Shown here piece by piece: positions 1-9,689 of a stretch of DNA of 64,000 nt (its first letter is position 1; each line of letters begins with the position of its first letter). The DNA lies in contig OY729512.2 of the NCBI GenBank assembly GCA_963422445.2, positions 3,162,001-3,226,000 on the forward strand, given 5' to 3'. The notes beneath the pieces are model-generated. The model made no database searches and was not told the origin of the DNA. It saw only the letters and a program-made list of their open reading frames with translations. Source of the stretch: G963422445 sp963422445 (GTDB taxonomy: Bacteria > Pseudomonadota > Alphaproteobacteria > Thalassobaculales > Thalassobaculaceae). A program made the position numbers and the translations under genes.

Positions 1-10
1 CGTACTGGCC

Positions 11-725
11 ATGGTGACCGCGCTGGCGGGGCGGACAGACATCGCCAATGCCGGACCGGCCGGTCACCCGGTGATCGTCGAACTCTTTACCAGTCAGGGC
101 TGTTACTCCTGTCCGCCAGCAGACCGGTTTCTGTGGGAGTTGCGCCGTCGGGACGGGGTTCTTGCTCTCGCCTACAATATCGATTACTGGAATTACATCC
201 GATGGAAAGATCCGTTCGCTCTGCCGACAGTACCATCCGGCAATATAGCTATGGCCAGACGGTGAATCTGTGGTCAATCTCTATGCGTCAGATGGTCATC
301 GACGGGCCCCTCGAAGGCGTCGGATCGAAAAGGTCGAAATCAATAACAAGATCAACCGGGTCGCGATCATGTACCCGTCGGACCGGGTTACGATCCCGGG
401 CTCTTTGCAACAGGACGATAAGTCACTGTTGGTCATGATTGGTAACGGCAGAACATCGAAGGATGGTGACGTATGGTTGGTTGCCTATAAGGGTCACCAC
501 ACGACATCAGCTCCACGGGGTGAGAATACCGGCAAGACGCTGACGGGGTGTAATATGGTTCGTGGCATCTGGCATCTCGGCACATGGAACGGGGCGGCGC
601 TGGATGCGCGCGCTCCGGCCACCGTCCTGCCGAAGGGTACCGATCATGTCGCCGTCCTGTTTCAGGCCGAGGATCAGGGACCTATCTACGGGGCAGCAGC
701 TATAGCGCTGCGTCAGACTCCTTGA
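11..725 (+). pseudogene. DUF1223 family protein, frameshifted
   Basis: The first segment (11 to about 235) reads VIVELFTSQGCYSCPPADR followed by an NIDYWNY stretch, the thioredoxin-like CxxC start typical of the secreted DUF1223 family. The family continues in a second frame (about 236-330, QYSYGQTVN then QMVIDGPLEGVGS) and a third frame (about 330-725, ending at a TGA). All three frames are used in order, so at least two frameshifts break one ancestral gene. It may begin left of the window. DUF1223 proteins are exported and of uncertain function. Family assignment is from recognised motifs; loss of function is inferred from the frame changes. Confidence 0.75.
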
Positions 726-756
726 CCCGGGTCTCGCGCTGTCATGCATCCCGGCC

Positions 757-1662
757 TTGCGACATCACCCGACCGAACGGCGCCAGACGGTTCTGTCATG
801 CCAACAACGGATCCTTGCCGTGCTTGATTCCAATCAGAGAAGCGTCCGGATTCATGACGAAGCGGATTTCCAGGGCATGCGGAAAGCTGGCCGTCTTGCT
901 GCGGAGACGCTTGACTTCATCACGCCGCATGTCGTGCCGGGGGTGACGACAGAGGCCCTCGACCGATTGTGCCATGATTTCATCCTTGACCATGGCGCGA
1001 CACCGGCCCCGCTCGACTATCGCGGATTTCCGAAATCAATCTGCACCTCGATCAATCATGTGGTTTGCCATGGCATTCCCGGACGACGCCGTCTGGTATC
1101 CGGCGACACCCTGAACATCGACGTGACGGTCATCCTCGATGGCTGGCACGGCGACACGAGTCGCATGTTTGCCGTTGGCAAGATATCTGTGAAGGCGTCA
1201 CGGCTGATCGACGTGACCTATGAGTGCCTGATGCGCAGCATCGAGGTGGTCAAACCTGGCACAACTCTGGGCGATATCGGCAATGTCATACAGGAGCATG
1301 CCGAGGCCCGGCGTTTCTCCGTCGTCCGAGACTTCTGCGGCCACGGTCTCGGGCGCGTGTTTCATGCGGCGCCCAGCGTCCTGCATTACGGCAACGTCGG
1401 TGAAGGTTTGATATTGCAGGAAGGTATGTTCTTCACGATCGAACCGATGATCAATGCCGGACGGTATGACGTGAAAATTTTGGCCGATGGCTGGACCGCT
1501 GTGACCCGAGACAGGTCGCTTTCGGCCCAGTTCGAGCATTCAATCGGCGTCACCGGGGATGGTTACGAAATATTCACCCTGTCTCCGTCCGGATTGACCA
1601 GACCGCCCTATGCGTTAAGCATGGGCCGGAATACCGAACCGAATGAAGCCACGATTGCGTGA
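757..1662 (+). CDS. map: type I methionine aminopeptidase
   Basis: Removes the initiator methionine from nascent proteins in the cytoplasm. Counting from the TTG at 757, metal ligands are D122 (NIDVT), D133 (HGDTSRM), H196 (GHGLGR), E229 (FTIEPM) and E260 (FEHSIG). Their spacing matches E. coli D97, D108, H171, E204 and E235 exactly with an offset of 25. The substrate-binding His lies in VVCHGIP. The long N-terminus suggests the true start is later: in-frame GTG at 820 gives about 280 aa, close to the usual 264. No clear ribosome binding site marks either start. The gene appears functional and stands next to an IS5 remnant downstream. Confidence 0.9.
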   Translation: MRHHPTERRQTVLSCQQRILAVLDSNQRSVRIHDEADFQGMRKAGRLAAETLDFITPHVVPGVTTEALDRLCHDFILDHGATPAPLDYRGFPKSICTSINHVVCHGIPGRRRLVSGDTLNIDVTVILDGWHGDTSRMFAVGKISVKASRLIDVTYECLMRSIEVVKPGTTLGDIGNVIQEHAEARRFSVVRDFCGHGLGRVFHAAPSVLHYGNVGEGLILQEGMFFTIEPMINAGRYDVKILADGWTAVTRDRSLSAQFEHSIGVTGDGYEIFTLSPSGLTRPPYALSMGRNTEPNEATIA

Positions 1663-1842
1663 TCCGGAAAGCTTGAGAACCTCAGAGGCCGATACGGACA
1701 TGTCATCCTGACCCGGCCGTCCACGAGATCTTAATCGCGGCGGGGACCACAACTGTAGCGGTAAATATCTGACCTAAAACTGGTTAGGTGGTCTCGCATG
1801 GTGTATCTTCATGGGTGAACAACCACACCATGGGGGCACATC
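1663..1842. other. intergenic region before IS5 remnant
   Basis: No gene seen. The right half probably holds the left end of the decayed IS5-type element that starts coding at 1843; an imperfect stem (CATGGTGT ... ACACCATG) lies at about 1797-1832. The exact terminal repeat could not be fixed. Confidence 0.4.
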
Positions 1843-2597
1843 ATGCCTTGGATCAAGACCACCCGGAAGCAGTATAGCCGTAAGACGGAGCGTTACGAAA
1901 GCGATCTGAGTGGACCTTGCCGGACCCGCTTCTTCCACCGTCGTGCCGGCTTGGTCGTCCCCGTCAGGTGAACTTGCGCGAAATGGTGAACGCGATCGTC
2001 TACACGCTCTGGACAGGGTACAGTTGCCGGGCATTACCGAAGGATTTCCCGGCGTTTACGACGGTTCAGACCTATTTCCACGCGTGGTCCCGGTCGGGGG
2101 TCCTGGACGGGTTTGCGCCTGTTTTACGACGCTCGAGCGGCTCCGGTCGGGCCGCGGTGCTGACCCGAGCGCGGCCATCATCGACAGTCAGAGCGTGCCG
2201 ACGGTCGAAACGGGCAGCGATGGATGCAGCGACGATGCCGGCAAGACGATCAAGGGCCGCAAGCGTCACCTTGCCGTCGACGGCACCGCGCTTGTCGCCC
2301 AAGTCTATCCGGCGCATATCCAGGACCGGGATGGCGCGCGTCCCTTGTTTCTGGCGTTGCAGGCCGGTCAGAACACGGTGCAAATCGTGTTTGCCGACGG
2401 CGCCTATGGCGGCGACAAGCTGGCAAGCGCGCTCAAGGAAGCGAATTGCCCGATCACTGTGAAGGTCATCGAAAACCCAGGGACGCCAAGGGGGGCGTCG
2501 TCATGTCCCGGCGCTGGATGGTCGAACGTACTTTCGGATGGCAGCGCCGCTGTCGGCGCCTTTCCAAAGACTTCGAGCGATCTATCGCCTCATAGTA
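1843..2597 (+). pseudogene. IS5-family (IS427-group) transposase, frameshifted and truncated
   Basis: Starts MPWIKTTRKQYSRKTERYES, the usual N-terminus of this transposase group, then moves through three frames: LPPSCRLGRPRQVNLRE from about 1920, AAIIDSQSV ... GRKRHLAVDG from about 2165, and RRWMVERTFGWQRRCRRLSKD from about 2500. The DDE pieces (IIDSQS, FADGAYGGD, VERTFGW) are all present but not in one frame. The 3' end stops after ERSIAS at 2595, where IS A copy 1 begins. At least three frameshifts make it inactive. Confidence 0.8.
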
Positions 2598-4094
2598 GAA
2601 CCTCTTGCAAAATTCCTGCCCCCAGGGTCCGGTGAGCCCGGATCGGTCGGTTGATCCCGGTCACCTCTGCACCTGGAGGTCGGAATCCATGGATTCGCGG
2701 TGTCTCATCAGAGATGATGAGACCAAACAGGGACCTTTGTGGACATCGGGACACGCCTCTCTGGGCCACTCTCTTCGAGAGGGCCGCGAAGGGTCGGCAT
2801 GCGTTGTCGGAGCCGCGCTATGGGACGGCGAGACGTATCAACTGGTCAGCCGCCAGGGCCAGGATGCCGACCATGAGATGGCAGGCGACCTTGGAATATC
2901 CACGGACGCGGACATGGCGCCCGCCAAACTCATCCTTGAGGCGGGCGTTGGTCCTCTCGACACCGGACCGGATCCGGACCCGCACGGTCTCGGGATCGAC
3001 ATGGCCTATTGCACGCCGGGCCCGGGCCTCCCGGTCTCGCTCCTCCTTGAGGTCCTTGTCCCGGCGCGGATTGACATCGATGATCGGCACATGGCCAAGC
3101 CGTTCGCTCATCTGGTAGATCTCCCTGGCATCATAGACCGCGTCCATGAGATCGTAGAGATTGGTCACACGCCCGGCTGTCATCATCGCCAGCGAGATCG
3201 CGACCTGGCTGTCATGGACGGATGCCGAGGTGAGGACGGTACTCAGCGGCACCCCGCAGTCTGCTGTGTCGATAGGCAGCTTGTAACCGCGCCAGGCCTC
3301 CAGGACCCCCTTGGCATTCTTCTTTGCCCCGTGATCGCAGACCTTCGGCAGCGCGTCGAGCCTCTCATCGAGATCCATCCCGTTCGCTTGCCGTTCGAGA
3401 CGCCCAGGCTCCTTCGTCCTCTCCTCGCCCTTGCGGGGCCGGCCGCCCTTGCGGTTCGGCGTCCTGGCCTTCGGCTTCGGGGCCGGCGTCTCCCGGGCCT
3501 CGATGGCCGTCGGGTCCCTCGACACGTGGCCGATGAGCGCGTCGCCCAGTGTCTCTGCAACCAGAGCCGCGTGCATCCTCTCCGGAAGACGGGACTGCGA
3601 ACATTCGGCAAACGCCCGCGAAAACGTCGCTTCACTCGGGATCTCCGAGACACGCGACCAGCCGCACAGTCGGCGCAACGTCGGGTCCACCTTGAGCCTG
3701 CCGATCAGGTGGCGGGTCGTCGGCAGACCCCACACCGCTTTGGCGATGAAGCCACGGGCCAGCGCCTGGCGATCCTCCCGGGGCCGACCCGGACCGGTCC
3801 ACACCTAATCGACGAAGCCCTCCACCTTGACGAGATCGAGAGCTGTCACGAAGCGCTTGTGCGTCTCGAGGAGAGGACCGACCGCCTCGGCCAACGCAGG
3901 GAAAAGGTCCCCTTGAAATCGGCGCCAGAGATCGGATAGGGTCGAGCCAAGGGTCATCGGGGTCACCTCCTCGGTATCTTGTTGTTGTGGAAACACAACA
4001 TACCACGGGGTGGCCCGAAACCTAGGCCCTCGACAACAAAATCAGCCTCGACAAGGCAAAAAACCGCTCGGGCCGGCAATTTTGCAAGAAGCTC
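2598..4094 (-). mobile_element. IS A copy 1 (IS4/IS5-superfamily DDE element, about 1.5 kb)
   Basis: Bounded by the inverted ends shared by all four copies of this element in the window: GAACCTCTTGCAAAATTCC at the left and the complement of GAGCTTCTTGCAAAATTGCC at the right. Unlike copies 2, 3 and 4 it has no matching 4-bp target duplication: AGTA precedes it and GACG follows. The left flank is a broken IS5, and the right flank is the middle of an O-antigen-ligase-like gene whose 5' part is missing. This suggests recombination between copies rather than simple insertion. Confidence 0.85.
2818..3957 (-). pseudogene. IS A transposase with internal amber stop
   Basis: Same protein as the intact 379-aa transposase of copy 4 (54828-55967), starting MTLGSTLSDLW after a GAGGAGGTG ribosome binding site. 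Codon 51 is TAG at 3807-3809 where copies 3 and 4 have GAG (GFVDEVWTG), leaving an open C-terminal part from MWTGPGRPRED at 3804. Apart from this stop the frame is open to the end (LAADQLIRLAVP). One base change inactivated it. The family has an RNase H-like DDE fold; the precise ISfinder family is not settled by eye. Confidence 0.85.
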
Positions 4095-7000
4095 GACGGT
4101 CTACGCGGTCGGCATGGTCGTGGAGTTCAGCATCCAGGGCGCCAGCAATTTCATCGGGATTCTGTTCGCCGGTATCATCTTTCTGTTCTTCTGGCGTTAT
4201 GCGCCGACGTTGATTCGGGCCAGGTACGCCATCCCACTCTTGTTGGTGGCGGTTCTGGGGCTGTTCCCGCTGTATTTGCTGCCGACCGAGTTCAACACGC
4301 ACGGTGTCAGCATCATTCTGGGATACCTGCTGCTGACCGTCGGGCTCATTGTGATAGCCCGATCCGATAATCGGAAGAGTCAGCATCGGTGGGCGCATGG
4401 TCTGTTCCTGCTGGTTGCGGCGATTGGCATCGTCTTCGGATACCGGTCGCTGGTGCTTGTCATATTGTTGGCCTACCCGCTGTACTGGAGCGGGTGTTTT
4501 TTCCTGCGCAACCGGTTGCGCACCGGCCTATTGGTAGCGACCGCCGGATTGCTCATCGGTGCGCCGATCGTGCTGTTGGGTACTTCGTTGTCCGATGCAG
4601 TAGAAACGATTTTCGGCGATTCCGTTAGAGAGTACACAGGAGGCCGTCTCCAGTCCGGTCGTGAGGTGCTTTGGCGGTACTCGCTGGCCGCCATTTCGGA
4701 GGCCCCCTGGCTTGGACGGGGTCCGGGCGCCGTGATTACGAGGCCGAGGCCCGACCGACCTGCCGACAAGGCACGCGATTCGCCTCCTCCCGCGCAATCG
4801 TCGGACCGCGAGCCCTCTTGTATGGATAGTTCGAACCCGGGTTTGCTCGGAGACTGCGGCGTGCTGCTGGAAGCGCGAAATACTCTGGACGGCGGCTCCG
4901 CCGCCATCAGCAGTTGGAAACCGCCCAACCTTCTCCGTTCTTGGCGGGGCGTGACGTTGAAAGGAGACCCACCGCGTGTGGTCGCGGTGAATTTGTCGAA
5001 AGTGAACTTGCGCGGCGTTGTTCCGCCGGAGTTGGGGCGACTGGATAAGCTGGAAGTGCTGCGATTGAGCAGCAACGTCCTCACCGGCTCGATCCCGCCC
5101 GAACTGGGCCGTCTGACCCGCCTGCGGGTTCTGGCCCTTGACGATAATGCGTTGAGCGGTCCTGTCCCGCCGGAGCTGGGAGCGCTCGAAAATCTCGAGG
5201 AACTTTCGCTGCGTGGCAACCGCCTGAGCGGCGCCGTGCCGTCCGAACTGGCAGATCTGACCAATCTGTCGCTGCTGCGCCTCGCCGGCAACGACTTTTC
5301 GGATACCCTGCCGCCAGCACTTTACGATGTGGCGAGCCATGACCTCGAGCGCAGCCTGCACTGTCCAGCCTCATCCCGAAGCAACACTGGCCTGATCAAC
5401 GATTGCGTCGTGCTGCTGGAAGTAAGGGACAATCTGGCCGGTGACTTTGCGCTCGACTGGAACGATGCAGTTCCCATCGAGTTCTGGCAAGGCGTGACGG
5501 TGGCGGGAACGCCGGCACCAGTGACGGAGCTAAGCCTGCCGGTGTTGGGGCTGAGCGGCATCGTCCCGGCGGCGCTCTCGGAGCTTGACCGGCTGGTCAA
5601 GCTCAATCTTGTTGGGAATGCCCTGACCGGCCCGATTCCGCCCGATCTGGGGCGGCTGATCCACATACGCGAGCTTCTGCTTGGCGGCAACGCCCTGAGC
5701 GGTTCCATTCCATCGCAGCTCGGCGGCCTGGATCAACTCACCCTGCTGCACCTGCGCCGCAACCGGCTCACCGGCCCGATTCCGACGGAGCTCGCAAGAC
5801 TAGCGAAACTGCGGACGTTGGCGCTCGATTCCAATGCCTTGAGCGGCGTGGTTCCCCGCGAGCTGGCGAAGCTGCCCAATCTGGAAGAGCTGCGGCTTGC
5901 CGGCAATCGATTGGACTTGCCGCTGGAACTGGCGGCCTTCAGTGAGCCGCCCGCCTCGAGCCCGGACGGCAGCCTCGCCGTCGACTCGACTGTGCGACGT
6001 GTCGGCCTCGATCTGTTCTGCCCGGACGCGGACGCACAGGCTGATGAGGTGGCCGGCGACTGCGCCGCATTGCTGGCCACAAGGGATGCCCTGGCCGGGG
6101 AGCGCAAGTTGAACTGGAATCGCGCTGTGCCCATCAGCGCATGGCAGGGCGTCAGGTTGGGTGGCCAGCCGCCGCGCGTGTTCGCGGTGAACCTGTCGCG
6201 GGCGGGGTTGACCGGCGCCATCCCGGCCGAGCTCGGCCGGCTGGAGACACTCGTCTGGCTGGACCTCGACGGCAACACCCTGACCGGCTCGATTCCGGCC
6301 GAACTGGGAATGCTGGCCAACCTGCGGAGACTGGCGCTCGGCGGCAACGACCTGACAGGATTCATCCCGCCGCAGCTGGGAAATCTGTCGAACCTGGAGG
6401 AACTGCGGCTCGGCGGCAACGAATTCACCGGCTGCCTCCCGTGGGAACTGCAAGATATTGCAGACCGCGAGTTGGCGCTCGACCTGCTCTGCGACCCGTC
6501 GATGGGAAGCGGACGCGGCTTGCGCGAAGACATCTCCGCCCTGATGGAGATGCGCGACATCCTGGCCGGTAGCACCAAGCTGAACTGGAGCTACGCGACT
6601 CCCATCGCTTCCTGGGAAGGCGTCACCGTGAGCCCAGTGCGGTCCGTGGATCGGGGAGCGCAAGAGGGAGGCACGGCGCGGGGGACCGAGCGCGTCATCG
6701 GCCTGGATATGTCGGGAATGGGTCTCGACGGGCATCTGCCGCCGGCACTGGGAAGCTTGGAGAAGCTCATCTGGCTGCGCCTTAACGGAAATCGCCTGAG
6801 CGGCCCCATCCCGCCGGAGCTGGGACAGCTCACCGGCTTGCTTGAGCTCGGGCTGGAGTCCAATGCCCTGACTGGCCCGATTCCGCGGCAGATTGGTCAG
6901 CTCGCGAGCCTCTCGGAGCTGTGGCTCGGGCACAACCGTCTGAGCGGCCCCATCCCGCCGGAGTTGGCCGCATTGGATAGGCTTTCGGTTCTGCACATGC

Positions 7001-7482
7001 GCGGCAACGCATTTACCGGCTGTCTCCCGCCGCTTGACAAGGTAACCAACCAGTTTCGCGCCCGACCTGATGGGCTTCCCGAGTGCGATGCACCACCCTC
7101 TGCGGCATTCTCCTCTCTCGGCGATGTGGTCAGGCGCATCAACGCCGCCGTCGATCCGATGCGTTTCGATGGGATCCCTGATTCCGCCCACAATCTCTAC
7201 TTGCAGATAGGGGTGCAAATGGGGATTCTCGGTCTTGGCGCTCTCGCGCTCCTGTGCGCCTCTCTGATCTTCAATCTACGTGTGCGTGCCGGCGCGCAAG
7301 TCACGCCTGTGCATTGTTACGCTGCGGCTTGCACCATCGTCGTCCTCGTATGCGAAACGTTCGATGTCAACTTGCTGCAAAACACATTCACAGTGGGATG
7401 CGTCGCATGGATTCTGATGGGCCTCGCTGCGGGGGCGGTCAATCACGACGAACGTGTCGCCGGGCCCCCGCTCAATGCCTGA
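3979..7482 (+). CDS. O-antigen ligase/polymerase (Wzy_C-type) with 20 LRRs inserted in the periplasmic loop; 5' end replaced by IS A
   Basis: The open frame begins inside IS A; native sequence starts at 4095, so the normal N-terminus is lost. About six hydrophobic segments (4150-4590) lead to GRLQSGREVLWRYSLAAIS and APWLGRGPGAV (4651-4735), the motif before the large periplasmic loop of Wzy/WaaL-type proteins. The C-terminus (7170-7482) resumes with DSAHNLYLQIGVQMGILGLG and three hydrophobic segments, the usual end of the family. Between these lie about 810 residues instead of a short loop, made of four modules. Each module has a cap (DCxxLLExRDxLAG ... W.GVT) followed by 24-residue repeats LxxLxLxxNxLxGxIPxxL. 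The LRR block would face the periplasm. Whether the truncated gene is expressed is unknown; the frame is open throughout. Confidence 0.75.
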   Translation: MLLWKHNIPRGGPKPRPSTTKSASTRQKTARAGNFARSSTVYAVGMVVEFSIQGASNFIGILFAGIIFLFFWRYAPTLIRARYAIPLLLVAVLGLFPLYLLPTEFNTHGVSIILGYLLLTVGLIVIARSDNRKSQHRWAHGLFLLVAAIGIVFGYRSLVLVILLAYPLYWSGCFFLRNRLRTGLLVATAGLLIGAPIVLLGTSLSDAVETIFGDSVREYTGGRLQSGREVLWRYSLAAISEAPWLGRGPGAVITRPRPDRPADKARDSPPPAQSSDREPSCMDSSNPGLLGDCGVLLEARNTLDGGSAAISSWKPPNLLRSWRGVTLKGDPPRVVAVNLSKVNLRGVVPPELGRLDKLEVLRLSSNVLTGSIPPELGRLTRLRVLALDDNALSGPVPPELGALENLEELSLRGNRLSGAVPSELADLTNLSLLRLAGNDFSDTLPPALYDVASHDLERSLHCPASSRSNTGLINDCVVLLEVRDNLAGDFALDWNDAVPIEFWQGVTVAGTPAPVTELSLPVLGLSGIVPAALSELDRLVKLNLVGNALTGPIPPDLGRLIHIRELLLGGNALSGSIPSQLGGLDQLTLLHLRRNRLTGPIPTELARLAKLRTLALDSNALSGVVPRELAKLPNLEELRLAGNRLDLPLELAAFSEPPASSPDGSLAVDSTVRRVGLDLFCPDADAQADEVAGDCAALLATRDALAGERKLNWNRAVPISAWQGVRLGGQPPRVFAVNLSRAGLTGAIPAELGRLETLVWLDLDGNTLTGSIPAELGMLANLRRLALGGNDLTGFIPPQLGNLSNLEELRLGGNEFTGCLPWELQDIADRELALDLLCDPSMGSGRGLREDISALMEMRDILAGSTKLNWSYATPIASWEGVTVSPVRSVDRGAQEGGTARGTERVIGLDMSGMGLDGHLPPALGSLEKLIWLRLNGNRLSGPIPPELGQLTGLLELGLESNALTGPIPRQIGQLASLSELWLGHNRLSGPIPPELAALDRLSVLHMRGNAFTGCLPPLDKVTNQFRARPDGLPECDAPPSAAFSSLGDVVRRINAAVDPMRFDGIPDSAHNLYLQIGVQMGILGLGALALLCASLIFNLRVRAGAQVTPVHCYAAACTIVVLVCETFDVNLLQNTFTVGCVAWILMGLAAGAVNHDERVAGPPLNA
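4825..7065 (+). repeat. four cap-plus-LRR modules, about 20 plant-type leucine-rich repeats
   Basis: Module 1 has a cap at 4825-4960 and 5 repeats to about 5330. Module 2 has a cap at 5375-5510 and 6 repeats to about 5940. Module 3 has a cap at 6050-6165 and 4 repeats to about 6450. Module 4 has a cap at 6520-6640 and 5 repeats to about 7050. Repeats follow the 24-residue LTGxIPxELGxL pattern of plant receptor kinases, and caps resemble the plant LRR N-terminal domain (ALLxxRDxLAG, LNWN, W.GVT). Caps and repeats are similar but not identical between modules, so the array is not a fresh DNA duplication. Confidence 0.85.
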
Positions 7483-7814
7483 TTTCCGGATTCACCATCG
7501 CCGCTCGCCGCTCGCCGATGTCGTTCCGCACGGCTGCTGCCGGGGAAAGCCGGTCTTCCGGGGAGACATCGAGAATGTGTGCGCTGACTGGCCGCGCATG
7601 AGGGGGTGTTGTTCCGGTATGACGCAGAGAGTCTCGTATTATCAATGAGTCAAGGGTTTCCGAATCGTGTTGTGATGCGGTGATTTGCTACAAAATCTGG
7701 TGGTCTGTCGCGGTGTCGGCGCCACTTGCGGCGTTGATGTGAGATCAGGGGATGCCTCCAACCCACAAAGTGTGGTATGATCTGGTATGGACATACTGGA
7801 TCAGGAGCATCCCA
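7483..7814. other. intergenic region
   Basis: No convincing gene. A 57-codon frame overlaps the end of the ligase gene (ATG 7476, to 7648), with arginine- and cysteine-rich composition and no recognised domain. Sequence before 7815 may be the end of the ISKra4-like fragment that follows. Confidence 0.4.
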
Positions 7815-8170
7815 ATGCCAGTATCGCTGTTACCGTCCGCCGCGGCCAGCTCGTTGTCCGATGATGCGTCCAAACCTAATGTTGACCTCGTTTTCGCCGA
7901 GAGTCTGAGCTTGGTTTCGACCCTGTACCAAGAGTAGTTGAAGGCCAACGGTATTCCTTGGAGTTTCGCGGCTTTCGAGACGCAGCTCAAAGCAACATTT
8001 GATGTGGTCTGTCGCGTTCTGGCCAAAGTGATCGATGATCGTTCTGCCGATCCTGACACCATTGAACGGGACGGTCAGGGTTATCGGCGTGTTGTTCCGA
8101 CCCGAAACACGATCATGTTGTCCCTGGGTCCGATCGTGTTTCTACGGCCACGCTCTTCCCATTGTACAAA
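7815..8170 (+). pseudogene. 5' fragment of a transposase, possibly ISKra4 family
   Basis: Open from MPVSLLPSAAASSLSDD, with an in-frame TAG at 7935-7937, then LKANGIPWSF ... TIERDGQGYRRVVPTRNTI and LGPIVFLRPRS. The 'DG..YRRV...FGPV.V.R' pattern recalls the N-terminal half of ISKra4-type transposases; this is a motif impression, not a firm match. The rest is absent: IS A copy 2 begins at 8183, and sequence beyond that IS does not continue the protein. Inactive by nonsense mutation and truncation. Confidence 0.45.
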
Positions 8171-8182
8171 AATAAGCCGAAC

Positions 8183-9662
8183 GAGCTTCTTGCAAAATTG
8201 CCGGCCCGACCGGTTTTTTGCCTTCTCGAGGCTGATTTTGTTGTCGAGGGCCTGGGTTTCGGGGCATCCCGTGGTATGTTGTATTTCTACAATAACAAAA
8301 TATCGAGGAGGTGACCCCGATGACCCTTGGCTCGACCCTATCCGATCTCTGGCGCCGATTTCAAGGGGACCTTTTCCCTGCGTTGGCCGAGGCGGTCGGT
8401 CCTCTCCTGGAGACGCACAAGCGCTTCGTGACAGCTCTCGATCTCGTCAAGGTGGAGGGCTTCGTCGATGGGGTGTGGACCGGTCCGGGTCGGCCCCGGG
8501 AGGATCGCCAGGCGCTGGCCCGTGGCTTCATCGCCAAGGCGGTATGGGATCTGCCGACGACCCGCCACCTGATCGACAGGCTCAAGGTGGACCCGACGTT
8601 GCGCCGACTGTGCGGCTGGTCGCGTGTCGCGAAGATCCCGAGTGAAGCGACGTTTTCGCGGGCGTTTGCCGAATTTTCGCAGTCCCGTCTTCCGGAGAGG
8701 ATGCACGCGGCTCTGGTTGCAGAGACACTGGGCGACGCGCTCATCGGCCACGTGTCGCGGGACTCGACGGCATCGAGGCCCGGGAGACGCTGGCCCCGAC
8801 GCCGAACCGCAAGCGCGGCCGGCCCCGCAAGGGCGAAGAGAGGACGAAGGAGCCTGGGCGTCTCGAACGGCAAGCGAACGGGATGGATCTCGATGAGATG
8901 CTCGACGCGCTGCCGAAGGTCTGCGATCACGGGGCAAAGAAGAATGCCAAGGGGGTCTGGAGGCCTGGCGCGGTTACAAGCTGCCTATCGACACAGCAGA
9001 CTGCGGGGTGCCGCTGAGGACCGTCCTCACCTCGGCATCCGTCCATGACAGCCCGGTCGCGATCCCGCTGGCGATGATGACCGCCGAGCGTGTGACCAAT
9101 CTCTACGATCTCATGGACGCGGCCTATGATGCCAGAGAGATCTACCAGATGAGCGAACGGCTTGGCCATGTGCCGATCATCGATGTCAATCCGCGCCGGG
9201 ACAAGGACCTCAAGGAGGAGCGAGACCGGGAGGCCCGGGCCCGGCGTGCAGCAGGCCATGTCGATCCCGAGACCGTGCGGTTCCGGATCCGGTCCGGTGT
9301 CGAGAGGACCAACACCCGCCTCAAGGATGAGTGTGGCGGGCGCCATGTCCGCGTCCGTGGACATTCCAAGGTCGCCTGCCATCTCATGGTCGGCATCCTG
9401 GCCCTGGCGGCTGACCAGTTGATACGTCTCGCCGCCCCATAGCGCGGCTCCGACAACGCATACCGACCCTTCGCGGCCCTCTCGAAGAGAGTGGCCCGGA
9501 GATGTGTGTCCTGACGTCCGCAAAGGTCCCTGTTCGGTCTCATCGTCTCTGATGAGACACCGCGAATCCATGGATTCCGACCTCCAGGTGCAGAGGTGAC
9601 CGGGATCAACCGACCGATCCGGGCTCACCGGACCCTGGGGACAGGAATTTTGCAAGAGGTTC
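8183..9662 (+). mobile_element. IS A copy 2 with 4-bp target duplication GAAC
   Basis: Ends GAGCTTCTTGCAAAATTGCC (left) and AATTTTGCAAGAGGTTC (right). GAAC occurs at 8179-8182 and 9663-9666, directly flanking the element: a clean target-site duplication. Length 1480 bp. Confidence 0.9.
8320..9442 (+). pseudogene. IS A transposase, frameshifted
   Basis: Starts at ATG 8320 behind a GAGGAGGTG ribosome binding site. The product agrees with copy 4 up to HVSRDST, then a small deletion near 8770 shifts the frame, and a second shift near 8955 (in the run before GGTCTGGAGG) precedes the C-terminal part ending LAADQLIRLAAP at 9442. The first catalytic Asp lies just before the break, so the DDE triad is split and the copy is dead. 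Confidence 0.85.
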
Positions 9663-9689
9663 GAACATTTGACGATTCTCCAGAATTTG

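Noticed and set aside
4975..7050. Regular spacing that could suggest a CRISPR array or DNA satellite
   Set aside because: The periodicity (72 bp) is coding LRR repeats with diverged DNA; there are no identical repeats with spacers.
4042..7218. Long open frames on the minus strand opposite the ligase/LRR gene
   Set aside because: They are shadows of high-GC, repeat-rich coding sequence and have no recognisable motifs.
7454..7648. 64-codon frame overlapping the end of the ligase gene
   Set aside because: No ribosome binding site, odd composition, no family; treated as chance.
9640..9670. tRNA-like GGTTCGAAC at the end of IS A copy 2
   Set aside because: It is formed by the IS end plus its GAAC duplication; there is no cloverleaf around it.
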